From: Hymenobacter monticola
GTDB lineage: Bacteria > Bacteroidota > Bacteroidia > Cytophagales > Hymenobacteraceae
DNA: 64,000 bases
Assembly: GCF_022811645.1 (NCBI RefSeq)
Contig: NZ_CP094534.1
Location: forward strand, 2,666,001 to 2,730,000
Direction of reading: 5' to 3'
The position numbers and the translations under genes were made by a program. Below the pieces are notes generated by a model. That model saw only the letters and a program-made list of their open reading frames with translations, did no database searches and was not told the DNA's origin. Positions 16,901 to 24,433 of this stretch are shown in pieces; the stretch's first letter is position 1; each line of letters starts with the position of its first letter.

Positions 16901-19514
16901 TGCGCACCACCTTCACCTCGGCCTGAGCCGTGGTGGGGCGGCCGGCGGGCGTGAGGGCCAGCAGTTTCACCGTGAGGGCCTGCCGGGTGCTGATGAGGTC
17001 GGGCAGGCTGGCGATGCCGAACATGGCGGCCTGCGTCTGCACGTCGAAGGTGGCGAGGCGGTTCACGGGCCGCCCGGTTTCGTCGAACACCGTGGCGAAG
17101 GCCACGCCTTCGAGCGTGCCCAGGTCGCGGTAGTCGGGCACGGTGTAGGTGGCCGTGCCGCGGCCGGCGGCGTCGGTGGCGCCCTCGCGCACGGTTTTCT
17201 CGAAGCGCGCGGTGAGGGCGCTTTCGCTGCTTTCCTCGCCGTCTTCGTCCAGGGTGCGGCGCTTTTCGCCGCTGTTGATGGTGAAGCTGTAGTTGGGGTA
17301 ATTCTTGGGCGCGAAGTTTTTCTGCTTCAAGGAGAATTCGACCTCAAACTTGCGGTCGGCCGCCGGCGGGCCAAACAGGTTCACGGCCGCGATGCTGGCC
17401 GTCACGTCCTGCCCGGGCCGGAGCACGGCGGGGGCGGCCGTCACGGTCACCTTCAGGCGGTCGGGGATGAATTCTTCCACGCTCACGGGGCGCGAAGTCA
17501 GCAGCACGTCGTTGCCGGTCAGCACTTCCAGCGTGTAGAGGCCGGTCATGATGGTGGGCGGCAAAATGAAGCTGCTCTCGAAGCTGCCCGCCGCGCTCAG
17601 CTTCTGGCGCAGGCTGCTGTATTCCTTGCCGCTGGGCAGCAGGAGGCGGATTTTCACGGGCAGGCCGGTGGGCGGCGTCTTCCAGTCCTCGGTGCGGATG
17701 ACGGCGTTGGTCCGCACCGTGTCGCCGGGCCGGTACAGGTTGCGGTCGCCGTACAGAAAAGCCTGGTAGTGCGCCGCGTTCGAGGTGAGCCCGCCCACCT
17801 CGTAGCGCGAGGTTTCGACCCGGCTTTTGGTCAAGTCCAGGAACGAAAAGTCGGCCTCCTTCGTGGCCGTAATCATGCCCAGTGTGAAGCGCTTCATGCT
17901 GGCTGCCGAGTCGAACTGCGCCACGCCGGATTTGTCCGTCGTGGTCGTGCTAATCACCTGGTTGTTTGAGCTCACGAGGTTCACCGTCACGCCGCTCAAG
18001 GGCTCGGCCGTGCGGATGGAATTGGCAAACACCGTGGTGCCGGCCGTGGCGCCCTGCTTCACAATCAGGCCGATATCGGTCACGGCCACCAGCTTGCTCA
18101 CCTGCAGCCACTGCCGCTCCGTGTCCTGCACGCGGATGACGTACAAGCCCTTCATCGGTCCCTGAAACTCCAACGCCTTCAGGTCCAGGTTCAGCAGGCG
18201 CAGGCCGCCGTCTTTGGGCAGGGCATCGACGGAAATGGTGCGTTCCGACAGCACGTTGCCGATGTTCTCGGTGTCGTAGTACTGGAAGCTGCGGTCGATG
18301 TAGTCGCCGTTTTCGTCGGTGTTCGATTCGCGGGGCTCGTCCTCGTCGTATTCGGGGTAGCCGTACTGCTTTTCGCCGCGCAGCAGCTGTTGAATGTTGT
18401 TGGCGTACACCTTGGCAATGGTCACCTTCACCTTGGCCACCTGGTTGATGCGCAAACCCAGGTTGCGGGCGCCCAGCGCGTCGAGGTACATGGCCTTGTC
18501 GGAGCTGGTGAAGGTGAGGCTCGGCCGCTCGTCGCCAAACGACACGGCCTGGCTGAATTCCTCGCCCAAACTGCCGCCCAGCACGCCGCGCGTGCCGGCG
18601 GCCAGCGAAATCTGGTAGGTTTTGCCTACCTCGAAGCCGCCGCGCAGGGCCAGCCCGCTTTCCAGCGCCTCCACCGAAAACGCCACCGCCGGCTTCACCG
18701 TGAGGTAGGGTTGCACGTCGGCCACCCGCACCGGCTGGTTGAGCAGTACCGTCACCACCGGCTGCCCGTTCAGCAGCGAGCCCGTCAGCTCGCGCACTTC
18801 CAGCGTGCTTTGGTCGGGGATTTCGGCCTGGGCCGAGAGGGTTTGTTCGGTGGCCTTGGTGCCGGCCGCCGGGCGCAGGCCGGGCGCAATGTCAATCTGC
18901 ACGGGCGTGCCCGGCTGCACGTCCTGCATAAAAGTGACGGCTACCATATCGTCGGGCTCGGCCGAGTTTACTTCCACCGCTACGGGCTTGCCGCCCTGCG
19001 TCACCTTCAGCCGCGATTTCACATCCGAAGGCCGCACCGGGTAGTTAAAAACCAGGTTGGCGCGCAATTCTGCCGTGCCCGCCGCCCGCTTCGAGCTGCC
19101 GTAGAACACCTGCGGCGCGGCCATGCTCAAATACGGCGTGTGAAATTTGGGCCGGTTCAGGGCCAGCTTCTGCTTGTCGCTGGGCAGCGCCTCGGGCCGC
19201 AGGCTGGCCGAGAAAACGGTGCTGGGGCGGAAGGGCTCCAGCGGCGAAAAGGTCAGCTCCCGGTCGCCGGTCCACTTAAACTTGCCGCGAATGTTGGGCG
19301 AGAACGTGACGTAGCGCGTGGTGTCCCAGCGGTTCTGCTTGTCCTCATCCACCACTTTTTCATCGAAGGTGAACACCAGGTTGGAATAGGGGTCGATTTC
19401 GTCGCCGTCGGTCTGGGCCGTTTCGGCGGCTTGTTCCTGAGCGGTTTTTTTCGAGCACGAGGCAGCCGCCAGCAGCACAAGCAGCAGCGGCAAAAAGCGG
19501 TAACGGGCCAGCAT
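13962..19514 (-). CDS. Bacterial alpha-2-macroglobulin-family lipoprotein
   Basis: An 1850-residue protease-trapping protein of the bacterial alpha-2-macroglobulin family (YfhM/ECAM type). The N-terminus is a lipoprotein signal ending LAAASC, implying a membrane-anchored periplasmic protein. A series of MG beta-sandwich domains leads to the thioester motif YGCLEQT (C1385, Q1388), which covalently captures attacking proteases, and then the alpha-toroid thioester domain and a C-terminal receptor-binding-like domain. The family is commonly paired with PbpC, as here, in a repair or defence role when the envelope is breached. It is the first gene of a three-gene leftward operon. Confidence 0.93.
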   Translation of the reverse strand: MLARYRFLPLLLVLLAAASCSKKTAQEQAAETAQTDGDEIDPYSNLVFTFDEKVVDEDKQNRWDTTRYVTFSPNIRGKFKWTGDRELTFSPLEPFRPSTVFSASLRPEALPSDKQKLALNRPKFHTPYLSMAAPQVFYGSSKRAAGTAELRANLVFNYPVRPSDVKSRLKVTQGGKPVAVEVNSAEPDDMVAVTFMQDVQPGTPVQIDIAPGLRPAAGTKATEQTLSAQAEIPDQSTLEVRELTGSLLNGQPVVTVLLNQPVRVADVQPYLTVKPAVAFSVEALESGLALRGGFEVGKTYQISLAAGTRGVLGGSLGEEFSQAVSFGDERPSLTFTSSDKAMYLDALGARNLGLRINQVAKVKVTIAKVYANNIQQLLRGEKQYGYPEYDEDEPRESNTDENGDYIDRSFQYYDTENIGNVLSERTISVDALPKDGGLRLLNLDLKALEFQGPMKGLYVIRVQDTERQWLQVSKLVAVTDIGLIVKQGATAGTTVFANSIRTAEPLSGVTVNLVSSNNQVISTTTTDKSGVAQFDSAASMKRFTLGMITATKEADFSFLDLTKSRVETSRYEVGGLTSNAAHYQAFLYGDRNLYRPGDTVRTNAVIRTEDWKTPPTGLPVKIRLLLPSGKEYSSLRQKLSAAGSFESSFILPPTIMTGLYTLEVLTGNDVLLTSRPVSVEEFIPDRLKVTVTAAPAVLRPGQDVTASIAAVNLFGPPAADRKFEVEFSLKQKNFAPKNYPNYSFTINSGEKRRTLDEDGEESSESALTARFEKTVREGATDAAGRGTATYTVPDYRDLGTLEGVAFATVFDETGRPVNRLATFDVQTQAAMFGIASLPDLISTRQALTVKLLALTPAGRPTTAQAEVKVVRKLWETVLERQGGRYVYQSQRREQTILSQTRPVGAETSFSFTPVYSGEYEVRVSRPGAATYVTQQFYAYGYGDTQANSFEVNNEGAVTIEADKPRYNPGETARLLLKAPFAGRILVTVERANVLDHFYVSTDGKAAEVKVPIKGEHVPNVYVTATAVRALDGRDHLPLTVARGFLPLTVEKADSRLPLALAAPAASRSQTWQTVEISTAPRAQVTLAVVDEGILQRNNYQTPDPHAYFYQKRALEVAAFDVYPFILPELGTSSSGGDAADLRRRTNPVPNRRVKLVSKWSGVLTADGDGKVRYRVRVPQFSGTLRIMAVAYKDDAFSSAEATMKVADPVVISTALPRFMSPGDTIDVPVTLTNTTRNSLSVKVGRLLQGPIKALVDTRPEVSQIYQAPFEAREESLVLEPSREGRKSYKFIATGIGNATIVIYVKSPNGKTSEKFSETIELPVRPAASLEKRTGSGVLAGGTTLPLNLKTDFLPASLTSRLVVSRSPLTEFSKDLRYLLQYPYGCLEQTVSAAFPQLYYADLAATLQQKTGAAAKSQRYNPNYHVQEAIRKLESMQLYNGSLSYWPGGDYDNWWATAYAAHFLQEAQQAGFAVNKSVLDKVLKYLAFRLKKRETEPYQYFDVSNIARQRTIASREIAYSLYVLALAGRQDPVALNYYRANRPLLTEDSKVLLACTQSLLGNQRAFRELLPTKFGSERAARRALDGSFYSPIRDLGLILNALVSTDPNNPQIPGMARQLSRQMKAAYWLNTQETSFALLALGKIARQNARSTATASLFLDGKPAGSFTGKDLTLRNVANRNVSIRSAGKGSLYYFWETEGISASGQVHEEDSYLKVRRQFLTRDGLPLGTPTFRQNDLVVVKLTLEAGEAVGVIKNVAVTDLLPAGLEIENPRIGPLRELSWAKDANTPDYLDVRDDRINLFATATGTPQHFYYLCRAVSKGTFKLGPVNADAMYNAEYHSYNGAGVVRVQ

Positions 19515-19617
19515 GGGGTGGGGTGGAAGGGGTAAAACCGGCCGGAAGGTAGCGAGAAGCCCGGATTCTATTGCAACGCGAAAAGCCGAACCGTATTAGG
19601 CCACGCAGGCGAATGTT

Positions 19618-20205
19618 TTACCGGTTACAAATAATGGCATGCTGGGCCATTTGAACGCGCAATTCAGCAATGCTTTTGCCCTCCAACTCCAATAATGCTA
19701 CATAAGGGTCACCGGACAAACGTAACAAATTGGCAAACGCGGGCTCTGTTTTCATTCCCTGCTTTTTCAACTGCCGCACAGCGCGCCGCCACGCTTTGCC
19801 GCCGGCTTCCAGCACGGCCGCTTCCACCAGCAGGTGGCGAAAGCCATTCTGCCGCGCGGTGGGCACGGCCTGCCCAAATACTTCAATTTCCTGATTTCGG
19901 TAGCGAAAATTGCAGACAATGGATGCTTCGCCGTTGATGACGGGGCGCTTCAGGCGGAAGCCAGCTCGGTGGCCGTAATGTTTCTGGAGTAGCTCAGTGA
20001 AGCGCTGGGTGTCGGCTGGGACCACTTCGCACAGCACATCCAAATCACTCCCGGCAATGTCAATATTGAGCGGAATGGTGCCGGCCAGCACCGGCCGGAA
20101 ATCGGCCAGTACCTTCCACAAATTCAGCGCCGTTAGGACGGCATGGGCTCGCTGCTGTCGGCGGCTGCCGTGCTGGATGTAACGCGGGTTGGTGAAGTCG
20201 GGCAT
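19618..20205 (-). CDS. DUF4269 nucleotidyltransferase-like protein
   Basis: A 195-residue protein resembling the DUF4269 family. The segment LAGTIPLNIDIAGSDLDVLCE has the G(S/T)..D.D pattern of a minimal nucleotidyltransferase active site (metal-binding aspartates in SDLDVL), so it may transfer a nucleotide to an unknown target. No biochemical function is established for the family as far as I know. The start at 20205 (MPDFTNPRYI) is preferred to an upstream ATG five codons earlier. It stands alone, between the alpha-2-macroglobulin gene and a divergent AT-rich orphan gene. Confidence 0.7.
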   Translation of the reverse strand: MPDFTNPRYIQHGSRRQQRAHAVLTALNLWKVLADFRPVLAGTIPLNIDIAGSDLDVLCEVVPADTQRFTELLQKHYGHRAGFRLKRPVINGEASIVCNFRYRNQEIEVFGQAVPTARQNGFRHLLVEAAVLEAGGKAWRRAVRQLKKQGMKTEPAFANLLRLSGDPYVALLELEGKSIAELRVQMAQHAIICNR

Positions 20206-20329
20206 TGTAATAATAAGCACTTCATGCTGGGCTAAGAATGCCTTGATGTGAGTTGCTGCGCTTCCTTTCCACTCGTTAACTACACATAGAAAAACACTTG
20301 CTATTATTAGGCTAATAAATTTGACAACT

Positions 20330-20878
20330 ATGGGAATGCACCGAATAGAAATTGAGTTTGAAAATAGCGTGCCCTCATTTCAATCTATCAGTCAACGCTA
20401 CGAGCAGCAGACCGGTTTGAATATCAGGCTTGTTGCTACAGTCAGTCTTGCCAGTGTTGGATTGGGGCAAGTGTTAAATCATCCATGCGAACTGCTTGCG
20501 CTGCTTCAAGCAGACTCAGAAGCTATATATACAATTGACACACAGTATAAAGCCACAAAGACTCTGCTTATGTCAACTCACGAATACGAAAAGGCGGCGT
20601 TTTCACGAGACCAAATCAAGCAAGAGAAGCGCCTTTTTAATCATATTGAGAAGGTCGAAATCATAGTCGGTAATGACTATCGTCGCTCAATAAATGCGTC
20701 GATTGAAGGTCGAGTAGTTACAGTCGAATATGAGAACGAGTCCTATGCCATTATCTCATTCATCAAAATAATGGTAGACTTAGGAGGTAAATATTTGGGC
20801 GGCAACGAGCTTCCGAAAAGTTGGTCCAAACTAAAGCAATGGCATAATTATAAGTGGTATAATCGGCCCCGCCTATGA
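20330..20878 (+). CDS. Hypothetical protein, AT-rich orphan
   Basis: A 182-residue protein that I do not recognise. It starts at one of two nearby ATGs (20330 or 20336); a TTG at 20321 is also in frame. The sequence is clearly richer in A+T than its neighbours and uses codons such as ATA, TTA and AGA that are rare elsewhere in the window, suggesting recent transfer. Residues are mixed charged and hydrophobic without a signal peptide; a short hydrophobic stretch (VATVSLASVGLGQVL) occurs near residue 35, and the end is basic. A small cytoplasmic accessory protein is the most one can say. Confidence 0.6.
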   Translation: MGMHRIEIEFENSVPSFQSISQRYEQQTGLNIRLVATVSLASVGLGQVLNHPCELLALLQADSEAIYTIDTQYKATKTLLMSTHEYEKAAFSRDQIKQEKRLFNHIEKVEIIVGNDYRRSINASIEGRVVTVEYENESYAIISFIKIMVDLGGKYLGGNELPKSWSKLKQWHNYKWYNRPRL

Positions 20879-20902
20879 GTTGCTTTGTGGTAAGCAATAA
20901 TT

Positions 20903-21598
20903 TTATTTTAGATATTCCAGCACCTCCCGTAGCCGCTCCACCGTCTGAAACTTCACCCCCACCAGCAGTTCGGCCGGCACGTGCTCGTGTATCCAGTTGG
21001 CGTGGTAGGGCACATGGATGGCCGGGAAGCCCAGCTTGGCCACCGGCAGAATATCCGATTTCAATGAATTGCCAATCATCACGAAGTTTTCGGGCGTGGC
21101 GCCGAGGCGGGCAAACAGGCGGTGGTAAGTCGGCACGTCTTTCTCGCTCACAATTTCGACGTAGTCGAAAAAATCGCCCAGGCCGGAGCGGGCAATCTTG
21201 CTTTCCTGGTCGAACAAGTCGCCCTTAGTGAGCAGAATGAGCTGATGCCCGCGCTGCTTGAACTCTGTCAGGACTTCCACCACGTCGGGCAGCGGCTCAA
21301 TGGAAAAGCGCAGCAGGTCCTTGCCCAAGTCCAGAATTTGCTGAATTTCGCGGCCCTTCACCTCCCCATTTGAGAGTTGAATGGCGGTTTCTATCATCGA
21401 GAGCATGAACGACTTAGCGCCGTAGCCGAACAGCTGCATGTTGGCCCGCTGCACGTCGTGGAGGCGGGCGTTACCGGTCGGCGCGTCGGCGTAGTGGGCC
21501 AGGATGGGCAGCAGCTGGGCTTCCACGTGGTCGTAGTGCGGCTGGCAGGGCCAGAGGGTGTCGTCGGCGTCGAAGGCGATGAAGGTTTGGGCAGGCAT
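20903..21598 (-). CDS. HAD-superfamily hydrolase
   Basis: A 231-residue haloacid dehalogenase-like phosphatase. Motif I is FDADDTLW with the nucleophilic and general-acid aspartates; motif II is ILLTKGD; the motif III lysine is followed by VMIGNSLKSDILPV (motif IV, where GNSxxSD replaces GDxxxxD). The helical cap between motifs I and II is typical of subfamily I phosphatases. The substrate is probably a small phosphorylated metabolite, but this cannot be defined. The gene is divergent from the acetyltransferase gene, and a perfect 33-bp inverted repeat separates them. Confidence 0.85.
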   Translation of the reverse strand: MPAQTFIAFDADDTLWPCQPHYDHVEAQLLPILAHYADAPTGNARLHDVQRANMQLFGYGAKSFMLSMIETAIQLSNGEVKGREIQQILDLGKDLLRFSIEPLPDVVEVLTEFKQRGHQLILLTKGDLFDQESKIARSGLGDFFDYVEIVSEKDVPTYHRLFARLGATPENFVMIGNSLKSDILPVAKLGFPAIHVPYHANWIHEHVPAELLVGVKFQTVERLREVLEYLK

Positions 21599-21619
21599 AG
21601 GACTGAAGCGCTGAAGTAC

Positions 21620-21708
21620 CCAGAACGTGTACCCCGAAGCTCCTGCTTCGGCTCGCGTTGAACGACTTCTACCGGGCCGAAGCAGGAGCTTCGGGGTACA
21701 CGTTCTGG
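21620..21708. repeat. Perfect 33-bp inverted repeat between divergent genes
   Basis: Arms 21620-21652 and 21676-21708 are exact reverse complements over 33 bp (CCAGAACGTGTACCCCGAAG.. and its complement) with a 23-nt spacer. It sits in the shared upstream region of the HAD and acetyltransferase genes rather than at gene ends, so a terminator role is unlikely. A GACCTTTG box follows at 21725-21732, 7 bp before the acetyltransferase ATG. Confidence 0.9.
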
Positions 21709-21738
21709 CTTTCGCAAAGCTACCGACCTTTGCCCGCC

Positions 21739-22368
21739 ATGAAACATCTCATCGACCTTGAAACCTGGCCCCGCCGCGAGCATTTCGCTTTCTTTTCTGC
21801 CTTCGAAGAGCCCTTTTTCGGTCTCACCGCCAACGTTGACTGCACCGCCGCGCAGGCCGAAGCCAAGCGGCTGGGCGTGTCGTTTTTCCTGTACTACCTC
21901 TACCACGCCCTCGAAGCCGCCAACGAAGTCGACGCCTTCCGCTACCGCATCGAAAACGGCCAGGTATACCGCTACGACCGCATTCACGCCTCCGCCACCC
22001 TCGGCCGGCCCGACCATACGTTTGCTTTCTCCTTCATCGAGCAAAATGATACGCTAACCGGCTTCGTCGCCAGCGCAGAAGCTGAAATTGCCGCCGTGCA
22101 GGCCAGCACCGGCCTGCGCCTGAACGACACCACCGGCCGCCCCGACGTGGTGCATTGCTCGGCCCTGCCGTGGGTGCGCTTCACCAGCCTCTCGCACGCC
22201 CGCAGCTATTCGCATCCCGACAGTTGCCCCAAAATTTCCTTCGGCCAGGTGTTTCAGGAAGGCGAGATGCGGCAGATGCCTGTCTCGGTGCACCTACACC
22301 ACGGGTTGGGCGACGGTTACCACGTGGGGCTGTTTCTGGCGGCGTTTCAGCGACGGCTGGGGTTGTAG
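21739..22368 (+). CDS. Chloramphenicol acetyltransferase-like protein
   Basis: A 209-residue member of the CAT family, trimeric acetyl-CoA transferases that inactivate chloramphenicol or modify related substrates. The catalytic segment HHGLGDGYHVG near the C-terminus matches the HHxxxDG motif, and the family N-terminus (W.R..HF.FF..F..P.F) is clear. Chromosomal CAT-like proteins in Bacteroidota are often not resistance determinants, so the substrate is open. The start at 21739 follows a GACCTTTG promoter-like box by 6 bases. The stop codon lies within the left arm of the next inverted repeat. Confidence 0.85.
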   Translation: MKHLIDLETWPRREHFAFFSAFEEPFFGLTANVDCTAAQAEAKRLGVSFFLYYLYHALEAANEVDAFRYRIENGQVYRYDRIHASATLGRPDHTFAFSFIEQNDTLTGFVASAEAEIAAVQASTGLRLNDTTGRPDVVHCSALPWVRFTSLSHARSYSHPDSCPKISFGQVFQEGEMRQMPVSVHLHHGLGDGYHVGLFLAAFQRRLGL

Positions 22369-22459
22369 AGACGCATACTTGCGTCTCGTCGTTGAACGAT
22401 GACGTGTGAACGGTGCGGTGCCAGTCGTTCAACGACGAGACGCAAGTATGCGTCTCTAC
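22365..22459. repeat. Perfect 35-bp inverted repeat overlapping a stop codon
   Basis: Arms 22365-22399 and 22425-22459 are exact reverse complements over 35 bp (GTAGAGACGCATACTTGCGT.. and its complement). The TAG stop of the acetyltransferase gene (22366-22368) lies within the first four bases of the left arm. The arm itself contains a shorter internal palindrome (GACGCATACTTGCGTC). Confidence 0.9.
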
Positions 22460-22515
22460 CTTGATACCGCCAGCCTTGGCGTCCGTATAGCCCGCAGTTC
22501 CATTCGCCCCTTGTC

Positions 22516-23379
22516 ATGCCAGCCGACCAAACCCGCCTGCGGGCCGATGTGCAGTTCCTGACCGCCCTGCAGCCCGCCCGCAACTGCCACAACCTGACCT
22601 CGCTCAATAAGGCCGCCGACTACATCAAAGGGTGCTTCGAGCAACTGAGCGGCACCGTGACCGAGCAGGCGTTTACGGCCGACGGGCGGCGCTACCGCAA
22701 CATCATCGCCTCCTTTGGCCCGCCCGAGGCGGCGCGCATCGTCATCGGGGCGCACTACGACGTGTGCGGCGACCAGCCCGGCGCCGACGACAATGCCAGC
22801 GCCGTGGCCGGCCTGCTCGAAACGGCCCGCCTCGTGCAGCAAAACCAGTCCGAGTTGCGCCACCGCCTCGATTTCGTGGCCTACCCCAACGAGGAGCCGC
22901 CCTATTTTGCTACCGATTACATGGGCAGCGCCGTGCACGCCAAAAGCCTGCACGCGGCCCAGGTATCCGTGCGGGCCATGCTCTGCTACGAGATGATTGG
23001 CTACTTCAGCGACGCCCCCAACTCGCAAAGCTTCCCCAACGAGGCCCTGGCCCAGCGTTACCCCAGCACCGGCAACTTCATTGTGGTGGTGGGCAAAACC
23101 GGCCAGGAAGCCTTCACCCGGCAGGTGCACGCCCTGATGCAGTCCCACGCTGGCACCCTCGACGTGCAGCACATCAACCTGCCCGAAAGCATGGGCCTGG
23201 CCGGCCTTTCCGACCACCGCAACTACTGGCGCCAGGGCTACGACGCCGTGATGATAAACGACACCTCCTTCCTGCGCAACCCCAACTACCACCAGAAAAC
23301 CGACACCATCGACACGCTGGATTTCGGCCGCATGGCCCAGGTGGTGGATGGCGTGTATGGCGCCGTGCTGGGACTATAA
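22516..23379 (+). CDS. M28-family zinc metallopeptidase
   Basis: A 287-residue peptidase of the M28 (aminopeptidase) family. The co-catalytic zinc ligands and catalytic acid are visible in order: GAHYDVCG (His and catalytic Asp), GADDNASA (bridging Asp), NEEP (catalytic and metal Glu), the downstream acidic segment, and NPNYHQKTDTID near the C-terminus (final His). No signal peptide is evident, so a cytoplasmic exopeptidase is likely; many relatives are exported. It stands between two inverted repeats and upstream of a LysR-type regulator on the same strand. Cleavage specificity cannot be read from the sequence. Confidence 0.87.
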   Translation: MPADQTRLRADVQFLTALQPARNCHNLTSLNKAADYIKGCFEQLSGTVTEQAFTADGRRYRNIIASFGPPEAARIVIGAHYDVCGDQPGADDNASAVAGLLETARLVQQNQSELRHRLDFVAYPNEEPPYFATDYMGSAVHAKSLHAAQVSVRAMLCYEMIGYFSDAPNSQSFPNEALAQRYPSTGNFIVVVGKTGQEAFTRQVHALMQSHAGTLDVQHINLPESMGLAGLSDHRNYWRQGYDAVMINDTSFLRNPNYHQKTDTIDTLDFGRMAQVVDGVYGAVLGL

Positions 23380-23384
23380 ATTTA

Positions 23385-23449
23385 GGGTTGCGTTTTGAGG
23401 GTTGAATGTTGAGTTGACCCTTGCTCACGCAACCCTCAAAACGCAACCC
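23385..23449. repeat. 20-bp inverted repeat before the LysR gene
   Basis: Arms 23385-23404 and 23430-23449 are exact reverse complements over 20 bp (GGGTTGCGTTTTGAGGGTTG and its complement). The right arm lies 15 bases before the proposed TTG start of the LysR-type regulator, where it may act as a leader hairpin as well as a downstream boundary for the peptidase gene. Confidence 0.85.
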
Positions 23450-23464
23450 GCAAAACTTTCCTCC

Positions 23465-24370
23465 TTGCTCTCGCACCCACACGAAGTCTTTTTGGAAGTA
23501 GCTCAGCGTTTGAGCTTCACCAAGGCCAGCCAGGCGCTGTTCACCAGCCAGTCGGCCGTGAGCAAGCAGGTAAAGGCCTTAGAGGAGCACTACAAAACCG
23601 GTTTGTTTGAACGCTTGGGCAGCAGCATTCAGCTCACGCCCGCCGGCCGCAAGCTCTACGAAAAGCTCTTGCAGGCCAAGCAACTGCAGCAGGAGCTGCA
23701 CCAGGAAATGAGCGCGCTGAGTCCCGATTTTACGCCCAGCCAGCACCTGCTCATCGGAGCCAGCACCACCATTTCGCTCTATGTGCTGCCGCCCGTGGTG
23801 TCGGCCTACCTGCAAAAGCACCCCCATCACCAGCTCAGCCTCAAAAACCGTAACTCCGACAACATCCTGCGCGCCCTGCTCGACCACGAAATCGAGCTGG
23901 GCATCATCGAGGGCATCCACAAAGTGAGCCACGTGACCTACACGCCGCTGCTCACCGACGACGTGGTGGCCGTATGCGCCGCCGGCAACCCCTTGGCCCG
24001 GCGCACGCTTGAGGTGACTGACCTGCTCACCACCCCGCTGGTCCTGCGCGAAGCCGGCTCGGGCACGCTGGCCGTGCTGGAGGAGGCCCTGGCCCGGCAC
24101 CGCATCAAGCTGGCCGCGCTGCCGGTGCGCGTGCGCCTGGGCGGCACCGAAGCCCTCAAAAACTTCGTGCGCGTTGATACCTGTCTGGCCTTCCTGCCCC
24201 GCCAGGCCGTGGTAAAGGAGCTGGCAACCGGTGAGTTCGTTGAAGTGAAAATCCGGAATTTCACGCTTAAGCGCGAGTTCAATTTCATTCAGCGCAAGGG
24301 CACCGAGAACAACGCGCCCTACAAAGAATTCCTGCAATTCACGCGGCGCTATTATTCCGGCAAGGCATAG
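23465..24370 (+). CDS. LysR-family transcriptional regulator (TTG start)
   Basis: A 301-residue LysR-type regulator. The N-terminal winged helix is clear (EVFLEVAQRLSFTKASQAL, then TSQSAVSKQVKALE), followed by the linker helix and a periplasmic-binding-fold effector domain. No ATG lies near the domain start; the TTG at 23465 gives the normal family N-terminus with about four residues before the first helix. An upstream TTG at 23402 would translate through the repeat arm and is less likely. The target is unknown; the adjacent threonine synthase gene is downstream on the same strand rather than divergent. Confidence 0.87.
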   Translation: MLSHPHEVFLEVAQRLSFTKASQALFTSQSAVSKQVKALEEHYKTGLFERLGSSIQLTPAGRKLYEKLLQAKQLQQELHQEMSALSPDFTPSQHLLIGASTTISLYVLPPVVSAYLQKHPHHQLSLKNRNSDNILRALLDHEIELGIIEGIHKVSHVTYTPLLTDDVVAVCAAGNPLARRTLEVTDLLTTPLVLREAGSGTLAVLEEALARHRIKLAALPVRVRLGGTEALKNFVRVDTCLAFLPRQAVVKELATGEFVEVKIRNFTLKREFNFIQRKGTENNAPYKEFLQFTRRYYSGKA

Positions 24371-24433
24371 CCTATTCCAAATACCCATCCCAGGCGGGCA
24401 TACCCAAGGCAAAGCCGCTCCGTACTTTGCCCC

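Noticed and set aside
14394..17969. Plus-strand ORFs of 431 and 589 codons opposite the alpha-2-macroglobulin gene
   Set aside because: Low-complexity Gly/Ala/His/Val products on the strand opposite a gene with a clear thioester motif.
20330..20878. AT-rich orphan as phage or plasmid remnant
   Set aside because: No integrase, attachment-site duplication or phage gene is visible on either side; only base composition suggests transfer.
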